From NCBI GenBank assembly GCA_014607495.2, contig CP053159.1:999501-1063500 (forward strand): a stretch of 64,000 nt of DNA, given 5' to 3'. Positions 48,901 through 60,900 of the stretch are shown one piece after another (the first letter of the stretch is position 1; each line of letters opens with the position of its first letter). The notes under the pieces are model-generated. The model did no database searches. It was given only the letters and a program-made list of their open reading frames with translations, and was not told the origin of the DNA. Origin of the DNA: Carposina sasakii (Eukaryota > Arthropoda > Insecta > Lepidoptera > Carposinidae). The position numbers were made by a program, and so were the translations under genes.

Positions 48901-51900
48901 ATTTCAGTTTTGGGAATATCTGGTTCAATTTCATCATATTGTGTTGAAATATGTGCCAAAGTAATATCAGGCGTTTGATTACTCTTTTCTACAATATCTT
49001 TTTCTGTTACAGGTGACGTAGATGTTTCTTGATCTTGTAGTTCTTGTTTTTCGGTTTGTATTACAATTTCAGATGTCTCAACTGCTACTTCAGTACTCTT
49101 CTCATCTTGCTGGATTTGAGGTAGTGGTGAGGTTTGAATGTCTCTACTTTCTGTTTCAATAATTGCTTTTTTAACTTGATTTTCGGAAGTCTCAATCGGT
49201 GAAGAAGTTTGTGAAAATTTATCTTCTGGTTCTTTGATGTCATGTGAAGCTACCTGCGTAGTAACTTCGGATTGAATAATTTTTTGTGGTGTCTCTGCTC
49301 TACTAGTTTGAATTTCTGAATCTGACATTGGGACTTTTTCTGATACCAAAATAACTTCTTCTGTCGTCTGAGAGTCAACTTCTTTTGCTTCTTTTGGTAA
49401 AGTTTGAATTATAGCTTCAGTTACTGAAGTAGGTGATGTTTGTAATTCACTATCTACAGTTTCAATTTTTTCTTTAACGTATTCCGCAACCTCAGATTCT
49501 GGTAAAAGCACTTCCGGTGATGTTTGGATTGAGTACTCTTGGGTAACTACTTCCTCGACTACAGGTACTGGGAATGTGATAGTCGCAGTCATATCTTTTT
49601 GTACTGTCTCAGGACTACTTTGTACGCACTCTTCAACTATTTTTACTGTACTTATATCAGAATTCTCACTTAAAGTTCGATAGGATTCTTCTTTCGGAGA
49701 TGTTTCTAATACTTCATCCCCTACTTTAGCACTCTCATGTTTAACTGGCGACTCAGGTCTTAACTCAACTTCACCCCGCTGTTCAATATCAAGCTCCTTA
49801 GCATGTTTCTTTTTACCTTTTTTCGTTTTAGTTTTTCTTTGAGTTATCAATTCTGTACTCTCAACGGGGGAAGTCACTGATGTATCATCAGATTCCGTTG
49901 TGGTTTGTTTTGGATATGTAGTTTCTTCACTTACACCATGAGCTTTGCGTTTTTTCTGCCTCTTTACTTTCTCTGGGGTTGAAATATGCTCTATAGAAAC
50001 GTCTTCTGGTTCATAACCTTTTTCCTCTGATATTGGTTCGGATTCGATATGAGAAGATTCAGGTTCTTTTTCTTCAATAGCTGCTGTAAGTGCTAAATCT
50101 TCTACCGATGGCTTAGGAGAATCTTTTTGTGGCGAAGTAGGAAGATCAACATATTTATCTAAAGATGAACTATCTAATAAACTCTTATCAGTCATTGATG
50201 TATTTTCGGTCTCTGTTTGTATGTCAGTTTCAAGAGAATCAGTTCTGTCTACTCCATGTTTAGGCTTTTTCTTCTTTTTACTTTGTTTACTATCATCAGT
50301 TAACTCTTCAATTGATACTTGTTTAACTATATTTTCTTTTTCAATTATTGGTTCATGTCTTGTGATCTTAATATCACTTGGAAGATTAAAATCAATATCT
50401 TTTTTCACCAATAATAAATCGTCGGCTTTAGAACCTTCTGCTTTAATATTGATTTGAACTTTGGGTTCATGAGCTATATTTTTATCAGTTTTACTAATCG
50501 ATACGGAAATATCTACAGTTTGAAGTGCTTCTGATTGATTTGTTTTATGCTCTGGTTTAGGTTCGATAATGTGATCTACACTTTGTTTTAAGGCTTTTCC
50601 ATGTAACTTTGAATCGTTGCGTTCTGACTCTAATAATAAATTTATTTCTTTATGCTTATTTATGCCTGGTACCACGGATGTCTGTGAAAAACCAGGATAA
50701 AAATCTTTGCTAACTACATTGTGATCTTGAATGCTCTCGGCAGACTCAGATGGTTTTATTTCAAATTGTTGTACATAAGAAATATCGGGTATTGTTGTTT
50801 GAGAAGTTATGTTAGATTCCGTTGTAACATGTTCGATCGCTAATGGTGCAATATGAACAGAAGAATATGTTGGTCCAACTTGTGTACTAAGTTCTTGTTT
50901 TGTTTTTCCACTTGAAACTTCAGGTTTATTTTCTAGATTTTCTGTTATTATTTTCTCAGAGTCTATTAAAATATCAGTAATTTCTTTAATGTTTTTAGTT
51001 GAGTATTCAATCTGATCAGATGTTTGATCTTCTCTGTGTATATTTTTATGATCTTCTGTTTTCTCAGAAACTCCTTTACATATTGGTTTTTGACTATTTA
51101 CGTCCACAGGTTCTTGCTTCGGAAGTTCATCAGTTGTAGTTAAGATATCTAAATCTTTATTAATATCTGATTCTACAGTAATTGTTTCTATACGGTCAAT
51201 AGCTATTTTGTGATCAGTAGGTTCTATATTTTCTTTGAGAGATAAATTTACTATAGTTTTATCCTCTACCGGAATTGGCAGATTTTCTATAACAGTCGTT
51301 TCTTCTCCTGACTGTGTTATTGTAATGAAGCTTTCAATGGGTTCCTCAGTTTGTGATTCACCTTTGGCAGGTTTCTTCTTATTTTTCTTCCTTTTTTCCA
51401 ACTTAGGTGGCTCATTGCTATATGTGAGAGATTCTGCATTGGACTCTTCTCTAATTTCAGTTGGGGTAAATTCTGGCTTAGACTGATTCACAGGTTTTTT
51501 GTCAGAAATTAATTCCTCAATTGTTGTTGTTGATGTGGTTGAAATTTCTTGTTGTGGTGTTATTATATTTTTATTGTCAACAATTTCTTCACTTGAATAT
51601 TTTTTAGGAATCTCTACATCATGTTCAACTATATCAGATTTTGACAGCTTATTTTTACGCTTTTTTCTTTTTTCGGGTTTTGGTTCAGTCGCAGAAATAG
51701 ACGATTGTTCAAAGGTTGGTTCTTGGGTGTCAACTATAATTTGTACTGATTCTATGGGCACTTGTGGTATACCCACTGGAGATTTAATTTTATCGAGATT
51801 TAGTACTGCTAGGTCCGAAGCAAAAGTCTTTTCTAGGGAAACGTTGACTGACGATGAAGACTGTACTTCGGGAGAAACGATTGTACTCACTGCAGTTTTA

Positions 51901-54900
51901 ACTGATTCCACATCAATTGTTGGTTTATCGAGTGTAACAAAGTCGACATCTATTGTTGTTGGAGACTGAACCTCTTGGGGTACAGTTTCTACGGAATCTT
52001 TGTCAATTGTTGGCTTCACAAGTGCAACATTGGGGACGTCTATTGTTGTCGAAGACTGTATCTCGGTTGGTGTGACTGCGCCAACCGCAGATTCTACTGA
52101 TTTCACATCAATTGTTGGTTTTTCAAGTGCAATATTGACGATGTCTACTGTTGTCGAAGACTGCACGTCTAGAGGTGATACTTTACCAACTTCAGTTTCC
52201 ACTGATTGCATATCAATTGTTGGCTTATCAAGTGCGACATCTATTGTTGTTGAGGACTGTATCTCAGGTGGTGTGACTTCAGTAACTGCAGTTTCTACTG
52301 ATTGCACATCAATTGTAGGTTTTTCATGCATAACATTGATGACGTCTATTGCTGTTGAAGACTGCACCTTAGGTGATGTGACTTCAGTAACTACGGCTTC
52401 TACTGATTGCACATCGATTTTAGGTTTTTCATGTATAACATTAACGACGTCTTTTGCTGTCGAAGACTGCACCTCAGGTGATGTGACTTCAGCAAGTGCA
52501 GCTTCTACTGATTGCTCATCGATTTTGGGTTTTTCATGTATAACACTAACGACGTCTTTTGCTATCGAAGACTGCACCTCAGGTGATGTGACTTCAGCAA
52601 GTGCAGTTTCTACTGATTGTACATCGATTTTAGGTTTTTCATGCATAACATTGATGACGTCTTTTGCTGTTGAAGACTGCACCTCAGGAGATGTGACTTC
52701 AGTAACTACAGTTTCTTTTGATTGCACATAAATTGTTGGTTTTCCGGGAGAAACATTGTTGATGTTCGTTGCTGTAGAAGACTGTACCTCAGAGGATTTT
52801 GGTAGAAGAGTGACTTTATCAACTTGAGTTCGTACTGAATCTACATCAATTGTTGCCTTTTCGAGTGCAACATTGACAACGTCTATTGTTGATGAAGATG
52901 CGGAAGGCGGGACTTCAATTTCTACTGATTTTATATCAGCTGTTGGCTGTTCAATATCCCTAACTTCTTTTACAAGTTTTTCGTTTTTATTCTTTTTACC
53001 CTTTTTTCTCTTTTCTGGCTTTGGTTTTACTTCTTTGTCTTGATTTTCAGAAGTTGACGATGAAAGAGAAACCTCCGTGTCAAAAGAAGTTGGTGGAATT
53101 GGTGCGACAGCTTTACTTTCTGTTTTGTTTAAAATATCTTGCACAATTTCAGATTTAATAAACTTAACAGAATCTGGTGATTTTTCAAGTTGTTTGATTT
53201 TTTGTAATTCGTCGGATATGATGGATTTTGTAATCGTTTCACCTTTATCTTTAGGAATGAAAGGTTTTAAGGCTTCATTGGAATGTTCAATTTCACTTCC
53301 AATAAAAGTTTGGGTCATATCTATTACAGGTTTTATATCAATTAATGTATTAGAATCTTGTATATTAGATTTGTCACTTACAGTTCCAATTTGATCAAGT
53401 GTTTTTGTTTCTTTAGTTAGTTGTGTTACAAATTCTTTTTCTTCAAGGTGCGTAAACATTTTCTCAGGTTCCATTTTTTCTTCAGAGGTTTCTGTACTTA
53501 TTTTATCTTTAGGTGCTTCAGTAACGCGAGTAGTTAAGTTTTCATTTTGTTGATTTTTAATGCCAGTATATGGCGTTTTACTATTTCCTTCCGAAGACTT
53601 TGAAATTCTGGGCATATTTACATCAGATTCCATTAGGCTATCATCACCTTGGTTTTCAATTATATCTTCTGTTACATGCTCCTTGCCATCGATTATCTGA
53701 ACTCTTCTTATTATTTTGATCTTTTTAGTGATATCATCAATATGTTCCTTTTCTTCTTTAACAATGGATATACCTTCTGTATTTACTGCATCTCGTTCAT
53801 CCTGTTGTGCTTTATGCTTATTTTCGATCGTAACGGTAGAAGCTACATGTGTTTGGTCTGGAGACGAGTAATCAACTATTTCCTTGTGAGGTTCAGTAAT
53901 GTATTGTTCACGAATCTCTGGTTTAAGCTTTACCCTCTCAGTTTCAATCAGTTGAGAAGTGTCAGAGAAGTTTTGGTCATCAGGATCTTCTACAATTTGT
54001 TCAGTGATATGTTCTTTACCATCAATGATTTGTACTTGTCGAATAACTTTTATCTTTTTGGTAATACCACCTTCATGTTGGATTGTGTGACTTATTTTTG
54101 GTTCTTCTTCAATAATTTCAACATCATCAGGTTCCTCAATCACCTCTTCAGTAATATGTTCTTTACCATCAATAATTTGAATATGTTTAATTACACGTTT
54201 TTTAGTTCTCGTTATTTTCTTTGTAATTTTTTGGATAACAGTTGCAACATTTGAAGATGAAGTTTCAGTTGTAGTATGATGTATGCCATGTACTGTCACT
54301 GTGGGTTGATTTTCATCATGTGGTTCTTCTACGTTGTAATCAGTTGTAGTAACTTCTATAGGTTTTTCTAAAGACTGCGATCTTATAGTCTCTGTAATGG
54401 TGGTATCAGGAATGATATTTGAACTTTTAACAACTTCGGGGTGAATGTTGTATTCACTTTCCTTTTGTAAGAATTCTTGCATAAGACCTTGTAATGCTGG
54501 TTTATTATCAATAAATGACTTTGTCGTTTTGGTTTGGTCTTTATATTCTATGTTAGAAGGTTTATCATCCTTTGGTGACTGATCTGGTTTTGAACTAGGA
54601 GGAAGTTTAGAAGGTTTGTCATCGTTATCATTACCATCATCAGTAATTTCCTCAAAATCAACTCCTCCCTGATCTTTCACACTAATTGAAACTCTAGGTA
54701 TTTGTTCTTCAAAGACCTCGACGCTGTCTGGTTCATCTATCACTTCCTCAGTGACATGCTCTTTTCCATCAATAATTACTACCTTTCTCAAAATGCGCCT
54801 ACGGGTTTTTATAATCTTTTTAGTAACTTGTTGTACAACGGCAGTTACACTAGAAGATGATGTCTGTATATGTGGTTGCAGTTGTCCTTCGGCTAATTGG

Positions 54901-57900
54901 AGAATTTCCTCTGGTTTTATTTCTTGTTCCATTTTAATTATCATTTCAGGTCTAGATGTAAACTCTTGGATCGTAACTTCACTACCAGGAATACCTGATA
55001 TTACTTGACCACCATACGTCTGGTATTCAGTATGTTGAACAGCACCATCTCCAAGTAGCGTGGAAGTAGAACCTTTATCCTCTTGTAACGTGATTTGTGA
55101 AAATGACTGATCATGTGGGATACCGTCACTTGATATCAATTGAGATTTATGTTGATGGGTTTCTACGGTTTGCAGTCTTGTAACTAATGTCTTTTTCACT
55201 TTCTTAACTATAATTCTTTTTGTGCCATCAGCATCCACAATTACTTCAGTAGTAGTTTCATCTGGTTCGACCATAACGGTTTCAAATGACTGCGGCAAAC
55301 TATGTGTTATATTGAGTTGGCTATCTTTATATGTATTGTTATCTTTATAGTCAGCATCAACAACTAGAGATTGCTCATCAAGTTTTTGCTCGCGTATCAC
55401 AGGTCTGGTAGCAATTTCGATGGTTTCATGCCCATCAGAAATAGTTTGTCTAACCTGAATATTTTCAAGTAATTCATGTTCCTGAGATTTTGGCTCACTA
55501 GTCTGAACTTCAACCTCTTTAGGAGGTGCACAAGTTATAGATACATCTTTCGTAGTTATCACTTCTGGTGCGCATATTACTGATTTATCAGCTAGAGATG
55601 GTGGATCCAATATTAAACTCTTACCTGTTTGAGTTTCAATATTTGTGGATTGTTTCTTATGAAGTATTACTTGATCAGGTTGAACTTGACTAGGCTTGCT
55701 TTCTTGAACCGTGGCAACTATTTCTGAGATAGTATCTTGAACCTCGGTTTTGATAATATTTTCTTCTCTTGGAGTGGCAACTTCCTCTGGCATTGACGTC
55801 GAATCAATAGTTCTATCCGTTTGTGAAATATCGTCTTCAACTACTTCAGGAGCAAATCTAATATGAAGTAGTATTTGCCTTAATCTTTCTATTTCTATAA
55901 TGACTAGATTCTTGGTTTCCTCCAGTGCTTTCTGCATTGCATTTAATTTCCCTCTTAACAATTGACTAGACTCATCATTTTTTATCACAGTTATAGATCT
56001 GAGAATTAATTCATATTCTTCATATTCCCTGATATACCTTTCATAAATTTCTATATACCTAACAATATCTTCTTCAGTTAGCACGTCTGTAGGTTGGGCA
56101 GATTCTTTAAGACCATCATTGATGGTCTCAAGCCAATAATCAAGTCTGGCGATTTTTTTATTCTGCTCCTCCAACTCCTTTGATTGACGAGCTTCATCAA
56201 CCTTGGCATCCTGAAAAAAAAACCATCTTATGTTGAAATAAATATTATGATCAGACAACTATAGTCAAGTATTTGATAGAAGGTGTTAGAAATAAGATCG
56301 TAAATCAGATTGAAATAATTGTACCTATATATAGGTAGCAGAGAAAAGAAAAATAACCTTAATAAGAAATTACTAATTCATGTAGCATATAAGTAGGTTA
56401 GCAGGTAGAGAATGCCATTGAAGGCATAAAGTTCGCCCTAGTAGGAAAAGTTGTAATACAATAAAGAGTTCTATCTAGGTACCTAGTTAATTTATACTTA
56501 TTAAACCTTTGTTATAAAAATCTACTGCATATACAGGGTGTTTTTTTGTGGCCACCTTTAACGAAGGGTACGTATTCTATACATGAAATAAAGTAAGTTT
56601 ATGCCAAAAAAATGCTGGGTTTTTTTTTTTTTTAATTTTACATTCCTTGATCGTGCGAAATTTATAGTGTCTAGTGTTTATGTTAGTTTTTTTATAGACA
56701 GATATTAATTATTTTTCGTGAAAAAATCCTGCTACGCGCGTCTATGTGCATTTATGCAGAAAAACGCAGTCTATTTACTCAACTTTGGACCCTAATATTT
56801 TGGAAACCAGACACTTCCCAGGTATGCTTCCATGGAGAAAAATGATCGCGATGATGAGGAGATTCCGTAGTTTTCGGGAACGTTGACGACCAAAAATCAT
56901 CCTGTATGTAATAGGTACATATATCTTCTGATTTTTGTATCTTTCTATAAAAGCTCTCTTTAAAGTAGAGCAGTCTCTTAACGTAAATCTAAATACCTAA
57001 ATAGCTGCAAATTGTAATTACCTGATTGAAATTAATTTACTGTCTAATGTCATAATGAACCTATAGTATTATTAATATAATGGTAATTTGCTAAAAATTT
57101 TAATAAAAAATCAAATGCGATTTTACGAAAGCAATAAAAATAATCAAAAACATAATTTACCTTCCTTACCTCGATGATGTTCAAACCCTGGCGAGCTTGG
57201 GTCAACAGCTTCGAGATTCTGGCCTTCATCACGACCAGCTCTTTCAGCAGCAGCTGGACCTCCGTCTCCTGGCGGTACTCCATGATCTTCGACTCCAGCA
57301 GATCTGACGCTTCTTCACACTTGACTAGAATTTCTATTCCCTCCTGAAATTTATTTAAAAATTGTTATAGTCCATCACTAAACGCGTAGTAATATGCAAG
57401 GCTCATGACACACTAACTTGCAAAGGTAAGATTTTCCTTTATTATTTCCTCGAATACTTCACTAAATCTATTTGTATTATAAGACAATACAAAACATGTT
57501 TTGCGTTTAAGAGTCAATAAAGTGTAATGTGACACATGTATGCAACTTCGGCGTACCAATATGAATAAAGATGACAGTATTAATTCCTAAAATAACGATG
57601 AGTACAGATTCTTACATTGGCTTTGCAAATAGCCTTTGACATAATAGAACATCGATATCAAATAGAGAGTCATCTACAGATATAGATTTCCATATCATTT
57701 CTGGGCAATTAAAAACTATAATATAACCATAGTTCCTAAATCTTTCAAAAGCGCAGATAATATTTATAGGTAATATTTAAAGTAAAGTTAGCTAAGTATC
57801 TTATCTATTTTAATTTGGCCTACTTTCCCCAAAATATTTAAGATGATTAGTTTATAGCTTAGGTTTATTTTCGGGACCATCTATTCTGTGCAGGCTACGA

Positions 57901-60900
57901 TTTTTATATGTTTACGAATTTTATTGTTATTTTATGGATCGTAAAAACAAGCCGACATAAAGGTAATCTTATGACTTCTTTATAGCCCGTAATGGTCTAG
58001 AGTCCAAAACCTCATAGTTGATCTATAGGTTTTACATTTATTAATAAGTAAATACCCTATTTAACCTATTCTGAATTAATTAATTTATGTTTTTAGTGCT
58101 GTAATTATGAAGTATCTCCTCACACTATTTCGTAGCTCCGAAGTGATCTATGGCTCTACATTATATTCAAACACAGAAGTTGTAGGTAGAGTCTTATATA
58201 GATACCGCATTAAAACAACACTTGACAGCTGCAAAATGTGTCGAATACATAAAAAAATTAAACGTTTTGCAATAACAATTCATATTTTACTAAAATACAA
58301 TTAAACTGTATATTATAAACTTACCTACTTTTTCATTCACAAAAATAAAAATATCTTTACGTAAGAATTTAAAATGTCTCGTACTACGTTACCGTCTTTT
58401 TTCAAGAATACTATAACTGTTCACTTATCATAACACACTACTCACTGAACTGTCACTAATTCCTAAACAAACTACGCGAATAGTCGATCGATAAATTCCA
58501 CTAAACAATCAATAGATATCTCTGTTCGTTTCGTTCGACTACTCTCCCGCATTCTGTGGCTCGAATGCCCTACTCCGTGTTGCCAAACACCGGTTTATTA
58601 TTATCATATGCTGTAACAAACACACCTGCATACGCTCAACTAACCTTTCCCTATCTAACTAGATGCATCAAGGTGAGATTTCCAACGTGTAGAGTACTTC
58701 ATAAAGTGGCATGGTGTACGGTGTATGACATCATTGAGAACCTCTATGGTGTAACGCTACATCACGGCCAAGGACGAATGATTTAGAACAGATGACCCTA
58801 AAGTAATGATGACGTAATCGCATTCTTATTGTTGTGAACTTATGAGATATGACGTCAGTTATCTATAAATAAATTTCCGTAATCGACGTGTTCCTGACTC
58901 GTCATATTTCAAATTTGTCGATTTCCACATTAGTTATAATATCTTAATACGTACCTATAGTTATAATAGTTGTATAATACTTTGATTACTTAGCACCCTA
59001 GCTCATCATTTTCCTGCCCTGTTCCCATTTATTTGGGGTCGGCGCAATCTAGCACCCTAGCTATGATGATGAAAATATCGGATATTATTTTTACAAAAAG
59101 GCAAGAAGTTTTACATCCAACCTTCGCGCAAGAAATTGCTGTAAGAAATCTCTTGATAACGCATTTGTACATTATCAACGTAAACTTGTTTTCTTTACAA
59201 AATGTTTGTGTAGGTACAATAAAGAATACTTGTAAGAATAAAAGGTTCGCCTATTCCTATAATAGTTTTGTCAGAAGATTACTGTAGATTGGTTAACTGT
59301 AGTTTGTTTTTTTTACAAACTTGCTAACTATCAAATCGACTGAATAGGAACGAAATTGGAAAAAGGGCCGATGGCCAGATCTGGAGGATAAAGTAAATTC
59401 TGTCTCTATCCTAATCAAGTTTTAAAGGTATCTAATTATTATTTAGATAGGCTGTCCGACCAATTGGAATAATCAATTAGGCAGCTCTAAGATGAATTAG
59501 GAACATACAGAATACCTAACAAATAAGAGGTAATGAACCTGTTAATTCATTATTATTTATAAAATTATCATTCAAATTACTAAATGTACCGCATCTAAAT
59601 CATAAGTACTCTACCGAAGTTGCTATTTTTATGTAGGTAAGTATGTGTTTATTTCGATTAGATTTTAACTAAAGCAATGTAAAGTGTGTTTAATTGTTAT
59701 GTAAATATGTACCTAATGTGTTTGATATTCAAATAAAACGTTTACATATCAAATGTTTGTTTATAATAAAACTAATAGAGATATTGTTCACCTACTTACT
59801 TAATATTAATTATTCTAGTTTTGTTTATACAGAGGCAGCACTGTACATAATATTTAGCCATATTTTTGTAGCACTCTCAAACAGTTTAATAATTAAATGA
59901 TTATGTATTACTCGTCAGTTGATATCCTAATGATCACTGTCTTTTTATAAGTAGGTAAGTTAATTATAATTGTACTACGTCAAAAAAAAATTAACAGAGG
60001 TAGGTACTAAAATGATCAAGATGCTGAAAGCTATATTTATATAAAACAAATTTGAATTAATAACGTCGTCGTTGACATTAGAAATTAGATTTCACGGAGT
60101 CATACATGAATTATTGGGAAAAAACATTGCTTAGTATTCACTTTTTTAATGTCTATCGGTATTCGTACCAATTACCTACCATTAAATCAGAATGCAGGGT
60201 AAAATTGCTATGTACTTGTTAATTTCTGTATGTAAAGCAATTAACTTTTCACAATTTATGACTCTACTTGCCTTAAGGCAAGATTATAGCTAAGTAGAAG
60301 AACTATTGAGCTTAGAATAAACCTACATAATCTGGCAAGTTATTTATGAGTACAGTACGACATTTTACTTCACCAAACTGTTTCAGGAAATACTTATATT
60401 GGTATAATAAAAGTTATCTAAACCTTAAAGTAGAAAACTAATCCGACTGTTTGACAGAGCTAAAACTGTTACCATCTGAAATAGTTCCCCCAAATCCTAA
60501 ATAAATGCTTTGAAATGGTTTCTATGTCGGGTCAATAGAACTTTTAGAATAAATTACATAATATAAGGGCAATCGTAAGTCCGTTGATATAAAAATAAAT
60601 TTAAAACTTCAAAGTTCTAAAAGTATGCTCTTATAACAATTTAATAAAATTTACTTCTTATGCCCTACAAGGAATAATAATCAAAATATCTAACAATAAT
60701 AGGTAGGTATGTCAAATGTCCGACTCACGACTTTGCGTACGTAAACAAACATAATCTAACATATTACCGTGATATTTCACAGAATCCTTTCCGCGTTTAA
60801 TCCAAACATATTTTAAAAAAGTTCTATCGACCCAACTGACACATTAGTCCGAGGGACAAGGACAAGTTAGGGCATGGTATATACAATGATCTCACCTTTA

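Larger units (their letters stand above)
57344..60895. other. Nesprin intron 2 (3.6 kb)
   Basis: Holds one end of the TIR element (58,998-59,050) and a possible internal promoter near 58,330-58,560. The other short open frames show no family. Confidence 0.5.

Noticed and set aside
52000..52731. 243-codon plus-strand open frame with regular internal repeats
   Set aside because: It is the antisense shadow of the nesprin tandem array; repeats without a stop in one antisense frame keep it open. No start context or splice evidence supports a gene.
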